Numbered from the stretch's first letter, positions 1 through 6,135 are shown. The stretch: DNA of 6,138 bases from DASPLH01 sp035627675 (GCA_035627675.1 DASPLH010000161.1:1-6138); one strand, 5' to 3'. The notes: generated by a model not told the origin, from the sequence alone. Translations and numbers: made by a program.

Positions 1-662
1 CCGCCGTACATGCCCGAGTGCAAGTCCGTGGCAGCGCCCTGGGCTTCGATCTCGGTGTAAACAAGGCCGCGGAGTCCGACGCACAAGGTCGGCAGGTCGG
101 GCGCGAACAGCTCGGTGTCGCAGACAAGGGCGAAATCGGACTTGAGGCGCTGCGGGTTCTGCTTCACGAACTTCTCGATGCCGCCGCCGCCGACTTCTTC
201 TTCCCCTTCGTAGATGAGGCGAACGTTGATCGGGAGCTTCCCGTTGTTGGCCTGGAAGAGCGACTCGAAGGCCTTCACCTGCATCCACAACTGGCCTTTA
301 TCGTCGACGGCTCCGCGGGCATAGATGTTGTTGTTGCGCTCGGTCGGCTCGAACGGCGGCGTGTGCCACTCTTCCAGCGGTTCGGCGGGCTGAACGTCAT
401 AGTGGGCGTAAACGAGCGCCGTGGGCTTTCCGGGCGCGTGCAGCCAGTCGGCGTACACGAGCGGGTGCCCCTCGGTGGGAATGATCTCAACGTGCTCGAA
501 CCCAAGACGCTTCAGTTCGTCGGCTATGAAGCTGGCAGCGCGTTCGATATCGCCCTTGTGTTCGGGCAGGGTACTGACACTAGGAATGCGGAGAAGCTCT
601 TTCAATTCCTCAAGGAAGCGCTGCTTGTTCTGCTCAGCGTAGGCAACCGCTGTGGTGGCCAT
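1..662 (-). CDS. M20-family metallopeptidase (dipeptidase-like), N-terminal 220 residues, truncated by the window edge
   Basis: Partial gene: 220 codons are visible from the ATG at 662, and the 3' end lies beyond base 1. I translated it by hand. It is a zinc-dependent M20 (ArgE/DapE/dipeptidase) exopeptidase, expected to be cytoplasmic and to hydrolyse dipeptides or N-acylated amino acids. No signal peptide is present. Visible family motifs are YAHYDVQPAEP (metal ligand H87, helper D89), RGAVDDKGQ (bridging metal ligand D120), YEGEEEVGG (general base E154, metal ligand E155), CDTE (metal ligand D182) and DLHSG (H215, at the start of the lid/dimerisation domain). The spacing fits the roughly 450-residue dipeptidase branch rather than ArgE or DapE proper. 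The start is supported by an AAAGGA ribosome site 6 nt upstream and by the N-terminal helix leading into LLRIPSVS. It follows the histidine kinase gene after 181 bp but has its own promoter candidate. The exact substrate cannot be read from this half. Confidence 0.93.
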   Translation of the reverse strand, partial: MATTAVAYAEQNKQRFLEELKELLRIPSVSTLPEHKGDIERAASFIADELKRLGFEHVEIIPTEGHPLVYADWLHAPGKPTALVYAHYDVQPAEPLEEWHTPPFEPTERNNNIYARGAVDDKGQLWMQVKAFESLFQANNGKLPINVRLIYEGEEEVGGGGIEKFVKQNPQRLKSDFALVCDTELFAPDLPTLCVGLRGLVYTEIEAQGAATDLHSGMYG

Positions 663-668
663 CGGGAG

Positions 669-674
669 TCCTTT
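669..674 (-). promoter_or_regulatory. Shine-Dalgarno site of the M20 peptidase gene
   Basis: On the minus strand AAAGGA stands 6 nt before the ATG at 662. It is the only strong Shine-Dalgarno among the five genes here and fixes the peptidase start. Confidence 0.75.
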
Positions 675-711
675 CTGCGAGTGAGTGGCAACAACTGCGG
701 GGCGCAGGTCC

Positions 712-723
712 GGCGCGCGCGCC
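712..723. repeat. Perfect 12-bp GC palindrome in the peptidase 5' leader
   Basis: GGCGCGCGCGCC is a perfect palindrome of alternating G and C. It falls just after the predicted transcript start of the peptidase gene, within the untranslated leader. It could be a duplex-conformation or protein-binding site. It could also be chance in GC-rich DNA, since another alternating GC tract sits at 871-880 inside the kinase gene. Confidence 0.4.
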
Positions 724-738
724 CTCGGCAAGCTGGCA

Positions 739-767
739 AGTATAGCAAAGCACCGGGAGGTGAGCAC
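739..767 (-). promoter_or_regulatory. Promoter candidate for the M20 peptidase gene (extended -10)
   Basis: Read on the minus strand, TATACT (744-739) is a one-mismatch -10 box preceded by TG+1 nt (TGCTATACT), i.e. an extended -10. GTGCTC (767-762) lies 17 bp upstream in the -35 position, although it is a poor match to TTGACA. The predicted transcript start near 732 gives a leader of about 70 nt before the ATG at 662. The stretch lies in the 181-bp gap after the kinase stop codon. The same GTGCTC-N17 arrangement precedes thiO. Confidence 0.5.
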
Positions 768-843
768 TTTTGCCGGAAACGCGCGCTGGAGCCCGGAACT
801 GCCGCGGGCGAGGAGGCTCGCTCCACGGATTGAAATGCGAACT

Positions 844-3243
844 TCAGGCGGCCTGCACGCCCGCGCCCTGGCGCGCGCGCGGGAGTCGCACGGAGAAAAC
901 GGTGCCGCTCCTGCCCGGCTCGGAGTTGCTGCGCAGCGAGATATGTCCCTTGTGCTTCTCGACAATCCCCTTCGTGACCCAGAGCCCGAGACCGGTTCCT
1001 ATTTCGCGCTTGGTGGTGAAGAAGGGTTCGAAGATTCGCTTGCGGAACTCGGGTCTGACGCCGTAACCGCGGTCGCAGACCGTGAAGCGGATGAAGTTAT
1101 CCGTCGTGCGCACGCGGACGTGCAGCGGCCCCTTGTGGGGCGAGGCGTCGATGGCGTTCGACAGCAGGTTGGAGATGACCTGCTTGAGTTCGCCGGAGAG
1201 TCCGATGACCTCCGCGCCCGGCTCGAGCTTCAGCGTCAGACGAAGATTCTTCTTGCCCATCTCCCGCCCGTAGAGCGTAACGATGTCTTCGACCAGTTCC
1301 GAGAAGTCCACTCTTCGCGGGGCAGCGCGATCACGATAGAAGCCGAGCGTCTGCTTGGTTATGTGGCTGACGCGAGCCAGTTCCTGCTCGGCCGATTCGA
1401 GCCAGTTGCGGATCATCGGTTCCGAAGCGGTGTTGCGAGCGAGGTAAATCAGGTTGGTAACGGCCTCCAGCGGGTTGTTGATCTCGTGGGCGATGGTAGC
1501 GGCCATCCTGCCGGTGGCCGCGAGTTTCTCGGAGTTTCGCAGGGCCTCCTCGGCGAGTTTGCGGTCGGTGATGTCCATGGTGATGCCGACGAAGTGCGAC
1601 GGGCCGTTCTGATCCCGCAGCAGATGCCCCATCGATCGGATCCAGACGGTCTCGCCCTCCTGCTTCACCATGCGCCCTTCGACGTCAAAATCACTGGAGG
1701 CGGCGATTGCCTTCTCGATCATTCCGCAAATCCGGTCGCGATCTTCGGGGTGCAGGTGTTTGGCCCAGGTTTCGAAGCGGCCATCGGGGGCGAAACCGCG
1801 CAGGGTCGGCACTTCGTAAAACCAGCTCATACTTCCGGATTGCAGATCCCACTCGAATGCACCGATTTTCGCGGCGGCCTGAGCACGATGGAAGCGGTCC
1901 TCACTGGCGTGCAGAGCCTGTTCTGCGAGCTTGCGCGCGGTGATGTCCATGTTGATGCCGAGCATTCGCGTGGGCCGACCGCGCTCGTCGACGAACACGT
2001 TGGCGCGTCCGAGGATCCAGTGGGTGCTGCCGTCGGGCCATATCGTCCTGTACTCGGTCTGGAATGGCTCCCGCGTCTCCATCGAGCGCGCAAGTGCTTC
2101 CTCGACGGCCGGGACATCGTCCGGGTGAACCGCCTCCCGCCATTTCTGGATATGCGTGAGCTCCTTCAACGGCCGGCCATAAAGTTCGGTGGAGCCGGCT
2201 GCCCAAACCACATCGCCGGTCTCGAGATTCCAGTCCCACGTTGCGGTTCCGGCGGTGTACTGAGCGAGGCGGAAGCGCTCTTCGCTCTGCTCTCGAGCTT
2301 CGATCTCGAGCCGGGCCTTCTGGTACAGCCGCGCGTTCTCGATGGCAACCGCGGCATTGGCGGCGAGGGTTTCGAGCAGTTGCACGTCGGAGTCGCTGTA
2401 GGTGATGTTCGGGTTCGAACTGTGCAACTCGAAGCACCCGAGCAGTTCGCCGGCGCGGCTGATGATCGGCACGGTGACGAGCGCGCGGACGTTGTATTCG
2501 CGGCGCAGCTCCGGGATGAGGATCGGGTCGCGCTCTGCGTTGTTTGTCAGGTACGACGTTCGCGTCCGGAGGACGAAGCCGGGAATGCCGCGATCCGGGG
2601 TGAAGATGACCTCGATAGGGCGCCATGCGCCGCGCTCGAAGTACTGGAGGAAAACCATCCGGTTCTCGTGCGCGACCCCGTAGGTTCCGCCGGTTCCGTC
2701 GGCAAGTTCGAGCGCGGAGCTTACAAGGGCTCTCATGATCGCAGGCACCGCGAGTTCGGAGTTGATGCGGCGGCTGGCGCGAGAGAGTATCGCCAGCTTG
2801 CGGGCACGGTCCAGGGCCTCCTGCTCGACTTCCTTCCGGGGGTTCAGGTTTTGGACGACAGCGACGGCGTAGGCCGGATGTTCAGCCCGGGAGCGAACCA
2901 GACTCAGGCTCAAGCACCCCCACAGCACGGTACCGTCCTTCTTCAGATAGCGCTTTTCGATTTCATAGTGGTCGCGCAAACCGTCCACGAGTTCCTGGAA
3001 CAGCGCCTTGTCCAATTCCCAATCGTCCGGGTGGGTGATGCGCCGAACACCCTCCACATCGGCGGTCAGCTCGGAAGCGTCGTAGCCGAGCATGAATGCA
3101 AGCGCGGGGTTCACCTCGATGATGCGCCCGTCGAGGGTGGCGACGGCTATGCCGACGTCCGCAACGCGGAAAACATCGTGGAAGTCTAACCCGAGCTCTT
3201 GCAACGCGACAGGCAGGTTCTGTTGGGAAGGGTTCATGCGCAT
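844..3243 (-). CDS. Soluble hybrid-sensor-type histidine kinase, PAS-GAF-PAS-PAS-HisKA-HATPase
   Basis: A 799-residue cytoplasmic sensor kinase with no transmembrane segment. Domain order by eye: PAS1 about 20-135 (HPDD at 71-74), GAF about 150-305, PAS2 about 320-440 and PAS3 about 448-565 (both PAS_3-like, each followed by the PAC-type linker GIxMDITxRKLAE), HisKA about 572-640, and HATPase_c about 680-790. The phospho-acceptor is H586 in IAHEINNPLE. ATP-site motifs are the N box LLSNAIDA (693-700), G1 DRGYG (724-728), F box FEPFFTTK (738-745) and G2 GTGLGL (749-754), so the enzyme should be active. There is no receiver domain and no response-regulator gene in the window, so its partner is elsewhere. 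PAS and GAF ligands cannot be told from sequence. The start is the ATG at 3243. An ATG at 3237 is equally possible, and neither has a clear Shine-Dalgarno. It lies 72 bp after thiO, in the same reading frame, and is probably co-transcribed with it. Confidence 0.95.
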   Translation of the reverse strand: MRMNPSQQNLPVALQELGLDFHDVFRVADVGIAVATLDGRIIEVNPALAFMLGYDASELTADVEGVRRITHPDDWELDKALFQELVDGLRDHYEIEKRYLKKDGTVLWGCLSLSLVRSRAEHPAYAVAVVQNLNPRKEVEQEALDRARKLAILSRASRRINSELAVPAIMRALVSSALELADGTGGTYGVAHENRMVFLQYFERGAWRPIEVIFTPDRGIPGFVLRTRTSYLTNNAERDPILIPELRREYNVRALVTVPIISRAGELLGCFELHSSNPNITYSDSDVQLLETLAANAAVAIENARLYQKARLEIEAREQSEERFRLAQYTAGTATWDWNLETGDVVWAAGSTELYGRPLKELTHIQKWREAVHPDDVPAVEEALARSMETREPFQTEYRTIWPDGSTHWILGRANVFVDERGRPTRMLGINMDITARKLAEQALHASEDRFHRAQAAAKIGAFEWDLQSGSMSWFYEVPTLRGFAPDGRFETWAKHLHPEDRDRICGMIEKAIAASSDFDVEGRMVKQEGETVWIRSMGHLLRDQNGPSHFVGITMDITDRKLAEEALRNSEKLAATGRMAATIAHEINNPLEAVTNLIYLARNTASEPMIRNWLESAEQELARVSHITKQTLGFYRDRAAPRRVDFSELVEDIVTLYGREMGKKNLRLTLKLEPGAEVIGLSGELKQVISNLLSNAIDASPHKGPLHVRVRTTDNFIRFTVCDRGYGVRPEFRKRIFEPFFTTKREIGTGLGLWVTKGIVEKHKGHISLRSNSEPGRSGTVFSVRLPRARQGAGVQAA

Positions 3244-3315
3244 CGAGCAACGTCTTGCTAGTAGAGAGATGCGCTGTGGCTCGACCCCGGCTGCATGTGC
3301 AAGTCGAAGAGGTGT

Positions 3316-4410
3316 TTAGATTCCAAACCTGGCGGGCTGAAACGGCGAGAGAAGTTCCGGGAGCGAACCGCTAACGAGGCAGTCGGCCACAAGTTTTGCG
3401 GTGGCCGGAGCGAGCAGGATGCCGTCGCGGTAATGCCCGGTGCAGGCGAAGTAGCCCGGAATGGAAGTCTCGCCTATGACCGGGAGGTTGTCGGGACTGC
3501 CGGGACGCAGGCCTGTCCACGCCTCGTTCATGCGAGCCTCGCCGAGCTGCGGGACGAGGTTGGCCGCCGCCTGGTGCAGCCGCTGCACGCGATAGGTGTT
3601 CACCGTCTTGTCGAAGCCGGCGGGCTCGACCGTGCTGCCGACGACGATTCGGCCGTCGCTGCGGGGCACCAGGTAACACCAGCGGGAACGGACGACATGG
3701 CGGACCAGCGGCGCTGCCGACTGCGCGGCCGTTCCGGCCGGGTGATCGGGAAAAACCAGCGACAGCATGTGTCCCTTGACCGGACGTGTGGGGATCGCAA
3801 GCGGAGCGATCTGGGGCGCCCATGCTCCCGCGCAGTTCACCACGGTCGCAGAGTGGTACACGGCCCTGCTGGTGCGAACTCCGGTGGCGCGGCCGTGCTC
3901 GCAGGTTACCTCCTGGACCATCGAGCCGGTCACCAGATCGAGACTGCGGTGGTGAGCGGTCTTGACCAGCGCGGCCACGAGATGCCGTGGGTCCACACAT
4001 CGTTCAGGAAAGAAGTAGGCGTGATCGTGGGTGGCTTCCAACGCCGGTTCCAGCTCGGAGACCTGCGCGGGCGAGAGCGGACGGACTCCCGGTTCCAGGC
4101 CGCCGGCAATGCTGCCCTCGAGAAAGGCGATGGTGCCCTCCTCGCGAAGGTCGATCGTCAGCCCCGACTCGTCGCGCAGCCCGTGCACGAACTCCGGGTA
4201 AAGGGAAGCGCTGAGGCTTGCGAGTCGCTTGAGCTCCGAGGGGAGATGCGGGTCGTGGTCGGCGATCATGCCGCCGGCGGCCTGGGAGGCTTCACGTCCG
4301 GGCTCTCCGCGCTCGACCACCAGCGCGCTGACGCCACGGCGCTGAAGCTCAAGCGCCAGCGACAGGCCAATCACACCGGCGCCGATGATGATGACATCGG
4401 AAGATCTCAC
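3316..4410 (-). CDS. thiO: ThiO-like FAD-dependent glycine/D-amino-acid oxidase (DAO family)
   Basis: A 364-residue flavoenzyme of the DAO family, best matched by motif order to glycine oxidase ThiO. ThiO oxidises glycine to the imine used for the thiazole of thiamine. The FAD Rossmann motif is GAGVIG (10-15), with the ribose-binding acid E33 ending strand 2, then GREASQAAGGMIA (38-50). Later come NCAGAW (192-197), PVKGHMLSL (210-218), VGSTVEPAGFDKTV (257-270) and the C-terminal signature GLRPGSPDNLPVIG (300-313) followed by GHYRDGILLAP (325-335). R302 matches the carboxylate-binding arginine and Y246 an active-site tyrosine described in Bacillus glycine oxidase. Length is normal for ThiO (about 365). 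The start is GTG at 4410, because the Rossmann strand begins five residues later and no other in-frame start fits. It has no Shine-Dalgarno. No other thi gene is nearby, so a broader amine or D-amino-acid oxidase role is possible and the gene name is tentative. Confidence 0.88.
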   Translation of the reverse strand: MRSSDVIIIGAGVIGLSLALELQRRGVSALVVERGEPGREASQAAGGMIADHDPHLPSELKRLASLSASLYPEFVHGLRDESGLTIDLREEGTIAFLEGSIAGGLEPGVRPLSPAQVSELEPALEATHDHAYFFPERCVDPRHLVAALVKTAHHRSLDLVTGSMVQEVTCEHGRATGVRTSRAVYHSATVVNCAGAWAPQIAPLAIPTRPVKGHMLSLVFPDHPAGTAAQSAAPLVRHVVRSRWCYLVPRSDGRIVVGSTVEPAGFDKTVNTYRVQRLHQAAANLVPQLGEARMNEAWTGLRPGSPDNLPVIGETSIPGYFACTGHYRDGILLAPATAKLVADCLVSGSLPELLSPFQPARFGI

Positions 4411-4416
4411 AGAGGG

Positions 4417-4445
4417 ATTGTATCGCCGCGCGGGCGGTCGAGCAC
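4417..4445 (-). promoter_or_regulatory. Promoter candidate for thiO, predicted to give a leaderless transcript
   Basis: On the minus strand TACAAT (4422-4417) is a -10-like box with one mismatch, and GTGCTC (4445-4440) lies 17 bp upstream. The start expected about 7 nt after the -10 box falls on the GTG initiation codon at 4410, which has no ribosome site in front of it. Box quality at -35 is poor, so this is a candidate only. Confidence 0.4.
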
Positions 4446-4463
4446 GTGCGCGAACCGGGCGGC

Positions 4464-4484
4464 TCGCGTCAGCGGCACACGCGA
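4464..4484. other. Short hairpin between the sortase and thiO genes
   Basis: A perfect 6-bp stem (TCGCGT at 4464-4469, ACGCGA at 4479-4484) closes a 9-nt loop, 25 bp past the sortase stop codon. There is no T run on either side, so it is not a convincing intrinsic terminator. It may slow or protect the sortase mRNA 3' end, or be chance. Confidence 0.25.
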
Positions 4485-4509
4485 CTCCTGCTGCGCGACA
4501 CGGCCTTCG

Positions 4510-5178
4510 CTAACGCGCCGACTTGGAGCTGTCCTCCGGAAGCGTGGTTGCGGCCCGAGTGCCCGCCACTCCGGCGCTCCCGTTGCGCTCGGGTTCGCCG
4601 ACGAGCCTTGAGGTGACGATGAGCCGCTCGGGGGCAGGCCCGATGTAGTACACGGGATAGCAGGTGATCAGCGTCAGGCGGTTGTCGTTCGTGGGCTGGA
4701 TGACGCTGACATCGTTGGGCGCCACGATCTTGCGTCCGGTGACTTCGTAGGTGAAAGCCTTGCCGTCCCGCTGAAGCATGATCTGGTCGCCCATCTTCAG
4801 GTCGCCGATGTTGCGGAAAAAAGTGTCGCGATGCGCGGTGATCACGACGTTGCCCGGCGTCCCCGGTTCGGGAGAGCCTTCGAGCAGCCCGGGACCGAGC
4901 TTCAGCGCCTTGCGGCCTGTGCCTTTGACGACCATGGCGGTGAGGTCGATCTTCGGGATGGAGATGCGGGTGAGTCCGCGCTCGACAATCTCGGCGGGCC
5001 GGGGGCCGGACTCGTTCAGCCGAACCTGCTGCGTCTGCCACTCGCGCTCGAGCTGCCGCTGCTCCGTGTACATGTCCGCGTACTCGACGCCCACATAAGC
5101 GAGCAGCACAACGCCGATCACGATCAGAACAGCGGAGAAGTTGCGACGAAAAAATGCGGTGAGAGAGGAAAGGTCCAT
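4510..5178 (-). CDS. Membrane-anchored class D-like sortase (cysteine transpeptidase)
   Basis: A 222-residue sortase that would cleave a C-terminal sorting signal on exported proteins and join them to an amine acceptor, acting on the outer face of the cytoplasmic membrane. Basic residues (R11, R12) precede one membrane segment (about 14-31), giving an N-in signal anchor. A helical linker follows (about 32-60), then the sortase barrel (about 66-192). The catalytic triad is visible: H116 in ITAHRDTFF, C173 in TLITCYP and R185 in APERLIV. The TLxTC box with the short spacing to Arg fits class D. The tail after residue 194 is low-complexity (Gly/Ala/Ser/Thr). The stop is TAG at 4512-4510. I prefer ATG at 5178. 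An in-frame GTG at 5196 would add six residues, and neither start has a Shine-Dalgarno. No sorting-signal substrate is encoded in the window. It is the first gene of the minus-strand series and diverges from the secreted-protein gene. Confidence 0.9.
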   Translation of the reverse strand: MDLSSLTAFFRRNFSAVLIVIGVVLLAYVGVEYADMYTEQRQLEREWQTQQVRLNESGPRPAEIVERGLTRISIPKIDLTAMVVKGTGRKALKLGPGLLEGSPEPGTPGNVVITAHRDTFFRNIGDLKMGDQIMLQRDGKAFTYEVTGRKIVAPNDVSVIQPTNDNRLTLITCYPVYYIGPAPERLIVTSRLVGEPERNGSAGVAGTRAATTLPEDSSKSAR

Positions 5179-5196
5179 AGACACGTACGCTGGCAC

Positions 5197-5294
5197 GGCC
5201 CAAAGGCCAACATACGTTGAGATGCAGGATTGAGAGCGGCGGAAGGGGCGCTCTGCCTGTGGAACTTACGTTAGGCTGGGAGTAGAGTTCCGCC
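5197..5294. promoter_or_regulatory. Divergent intergenic region between the sortase and the secreted-protein gene
   Basis: This gap must hold both promoters, but neither is clear. Toward the sortase (minus strand) the best -10 is TATGTT (5214-5209), with GCTCTC 17 bp upstream. Toward the right (plus strand) GGAACTT (5261-5267) matches the -35 consensus known for E. coli sigma-E promoters, with TAGAGT (5283-5288) roughly in the -10 position but not of sigma-E type. A small GGCC-CAAA-GGCC inverted repeat lies at 5198-5209. All calls here are weak. Confidence 0.35.
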
Positions 5295-5972
5295 ATGAGA
5301 GAAGTGATCAGAATCCTCTTGTTTTCTAATTACCTCGTCGCAGTTGCTCTTCTGACTTCGGTGGCTGTAGCCCAGATATCAGGCCCTGCGAAAAACGGGG
5401 TTGTGTGGGAACCACCCATACTCGAATGGCCTGACGAATTGCCGCGCGCAACTGTGCCGAACCCGATGATTCCGTTTTTGACTGTTGCGGGGACGCGCAT
5501 CACCCTCGATGAGACCGAACTGGTTGACGCTCAGCAGCGGCTTGGAGGCACAATCGGATCTAGAGGTGATGCGGGCGAGTCGCTAGATTGGCTTTGTCTG
5601 ATCGGCGCGGATCGCAACGGCCGCTGGGTGCTGTGGCTTGAAGGCAGCGAGATCAATGGCGGTACGGTGGGTGGTTTCCTTTTGCAGCGCATTGGTGCTG
5701 ACACTAAGGCAGACTCGCGTTGTCGAATACTTCCAGGCGGCCGCAAATCTCGCATTAAACTGCCGGTTCAGATTCGATTGGGGATGACAGAGTCGGATAT
5801 TCGGAAGATGCTTGGGACTGTGACAGCAAGGAAAGGTAACACGCTCATATTCCACCATGAACACGAACAGCTCTTCGATGCGAGACGATTCACGGCATCC
5901 AATACCGTAACAGTGCTGCTCGACAATGGCTCCGTGTCGGCGATTGAAGTATGGAGCACATTCGTTGATTGA
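5295..5972 (+). CDS. Secreted protein of unknown function with a C-terminal BamE/BLIP-like motif
   Basis: A 225-residue protein I do not recognise. Residues 1-26 form a Sec signal peptide: charged start MREVIR, hydrophobic core, and cleavage after AVA before Q27. There is no lipobox cysteine, so the product should be a soluble periplasmic or extracellular protein of about 199 residues. Only two cysteines remain in the mature chain (C101, C143), which could pair as a disulfide. The C-terminal part (about 157-223) has IRLGMTESDIRKMLG, then a strand (NTLIFHHEHE), then TVTVLLDNGSVSAIEV. This order resembles the helix-helix-strand fold of BamE/SmpA or beta-lactamase-inhibitor-like domains. Residues about 70-132 may be a diverged second copy (DAQQRLGG, WVLWLEG). 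The fold is inferred from pattern only. The start is ATG at 5295, chosen because the signal peptide begins there. A weak purine-rich stretch (GGGAGTAGAG, 5278-5287) precedes it. It stands alone on its strand and is less GC-rich than the other genes. Confidence 0.85.
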   Translation: MREVIRILLFSNYLVAVALLTSVAVAQISGPAKNGVVWEPPILEWPDELPRATVPNPMIPFLTVAGTRITLDETELVDAQQRLGGTIGSRGDAGESLDWLCLIGADRNGRWVLWLEGSEINGGTVGGFLLQRIGADTKADSRCRILPGGRKSRIKLPVQIRLGMTESDIRKMLGTVTARKGNTLIFHHEHEQLFDARRFTASNTVTVLLDNGSVSAIEVWSTFVD

Positions 5973-5976
5973 AGGT

Positions 5977-5998
5977 TCTCAGGTGCTTGATCCTGAGA
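5977..5998 (+). terminator. Hairpin just after the secreted-protein gene, possible terminator without a U tract
   Basis: TCTCAGG (5977-5983) pairs perfectly with CCTGAGA (5992-5998) around an 8-nt loop, starting 5 nt after the TGA stop at 5970-5972. Position suggests a 3'-end structure, but the bases after it are GGTACATGAG, not T-rich. It is therefore not a standard intrinsic terminator. Confidence 0.35.
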
Positions 5999-6012
5999 GG
6001 TACATGAGGTAC
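5997..6012. repeat. 7-bp direct repeat GAGGTAC separated by 2 bp
   Basis: GAGGTAC occurs at 5997-6003 and again at 6006-6012, a 9-bp period. It overlaps the last two bases of the preceding hairpin. Possible protein-binding pair, or chance. Confidence 0.4.
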
Positions 6013-6089
6013 TTGGTGGAGGCGAGGGGAGTTGTCTCACGGCACGTCTTTTAGAATGTGTAAGTTACTGATTCTTCAAGTCGTGAGAA

Positions 6090-6107
6090 ACGCGACAAAC
6101 GCGACAA
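6090..6107. repeat. Tandem 9-bp repeat ACGCGACAA x2
   Basis: Two exact, adjacent copies (6090-6098 and 6099-6107). The core GACAA recurs a third time at 6110-6114. It lies in the non-coding right end of the window and looks like an operator, iteron-like or element-end sequence. No gene for which it could serve is visible. Confidence 0.7.
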
Positions 6108-6111
6108 TGGA

Positions 6112-6135
6112 CAAACGTTTGCACAATCCTGCACA
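6112..6135. repeat. 10-bp palindrome followed by helically phased GCACA repeats
   Basis: CAAACGTTTG (6112-6121) is a perfect palindrome. GCACA follows at 6121-6125 and again at 6131-6135, exactly 10 bp apart and therefore on the same helix face. Together with the tandem repeat just upstream this makes a dense repeat cluster at the window edge. The likeliest reading is a regulator-binding region for a gene beyond 6138, or the border of a mobile element. Confidence 0.55.

Noticed and set aside
808..821. GCGAG-GAGG-CTCGC hairpin after the kinase stop codon as a terminator
   Set aside because: The stem is only 5 bp with no T run, which is expected by chance in this composition.
18..833. A 271-codon plus-strand open frame
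   Set aside because: It is codon-aligned antisense of the M20 peptidase, whose metal-binding motifs are unmistakable on the minus strand.
685..3189. An 834-codon open frame on the plus strand
   Set aside because: It lies exactly codon-on-codon antisense to the kinase gene. In that register an antisense stop needs TTA, CTA or TCA in the sense gene, and these are rare in GC-rich codon usage. The translation shows no domain.
3295..4611. A 438-codon plus-strand open frame
   Set aside because: It is codon-aligned antisense of thiO running into the sortase gene, explained by GC-rich codon bias, with no recognisable motif.
4469..5296. A 275-codon minus-strand open frame overlapping the sortase in another frame
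   Set aside because: It is arginine/alanine-rich and of out-of-frame type. The alternative frame carries the full sortase catalytic triad.
6032..6057. TTGTCT with TAGAAT as a plus-strand promoter for a gene beyond the right edge
   Set aside because: The spacer is only 14 bp and no better pair was found.
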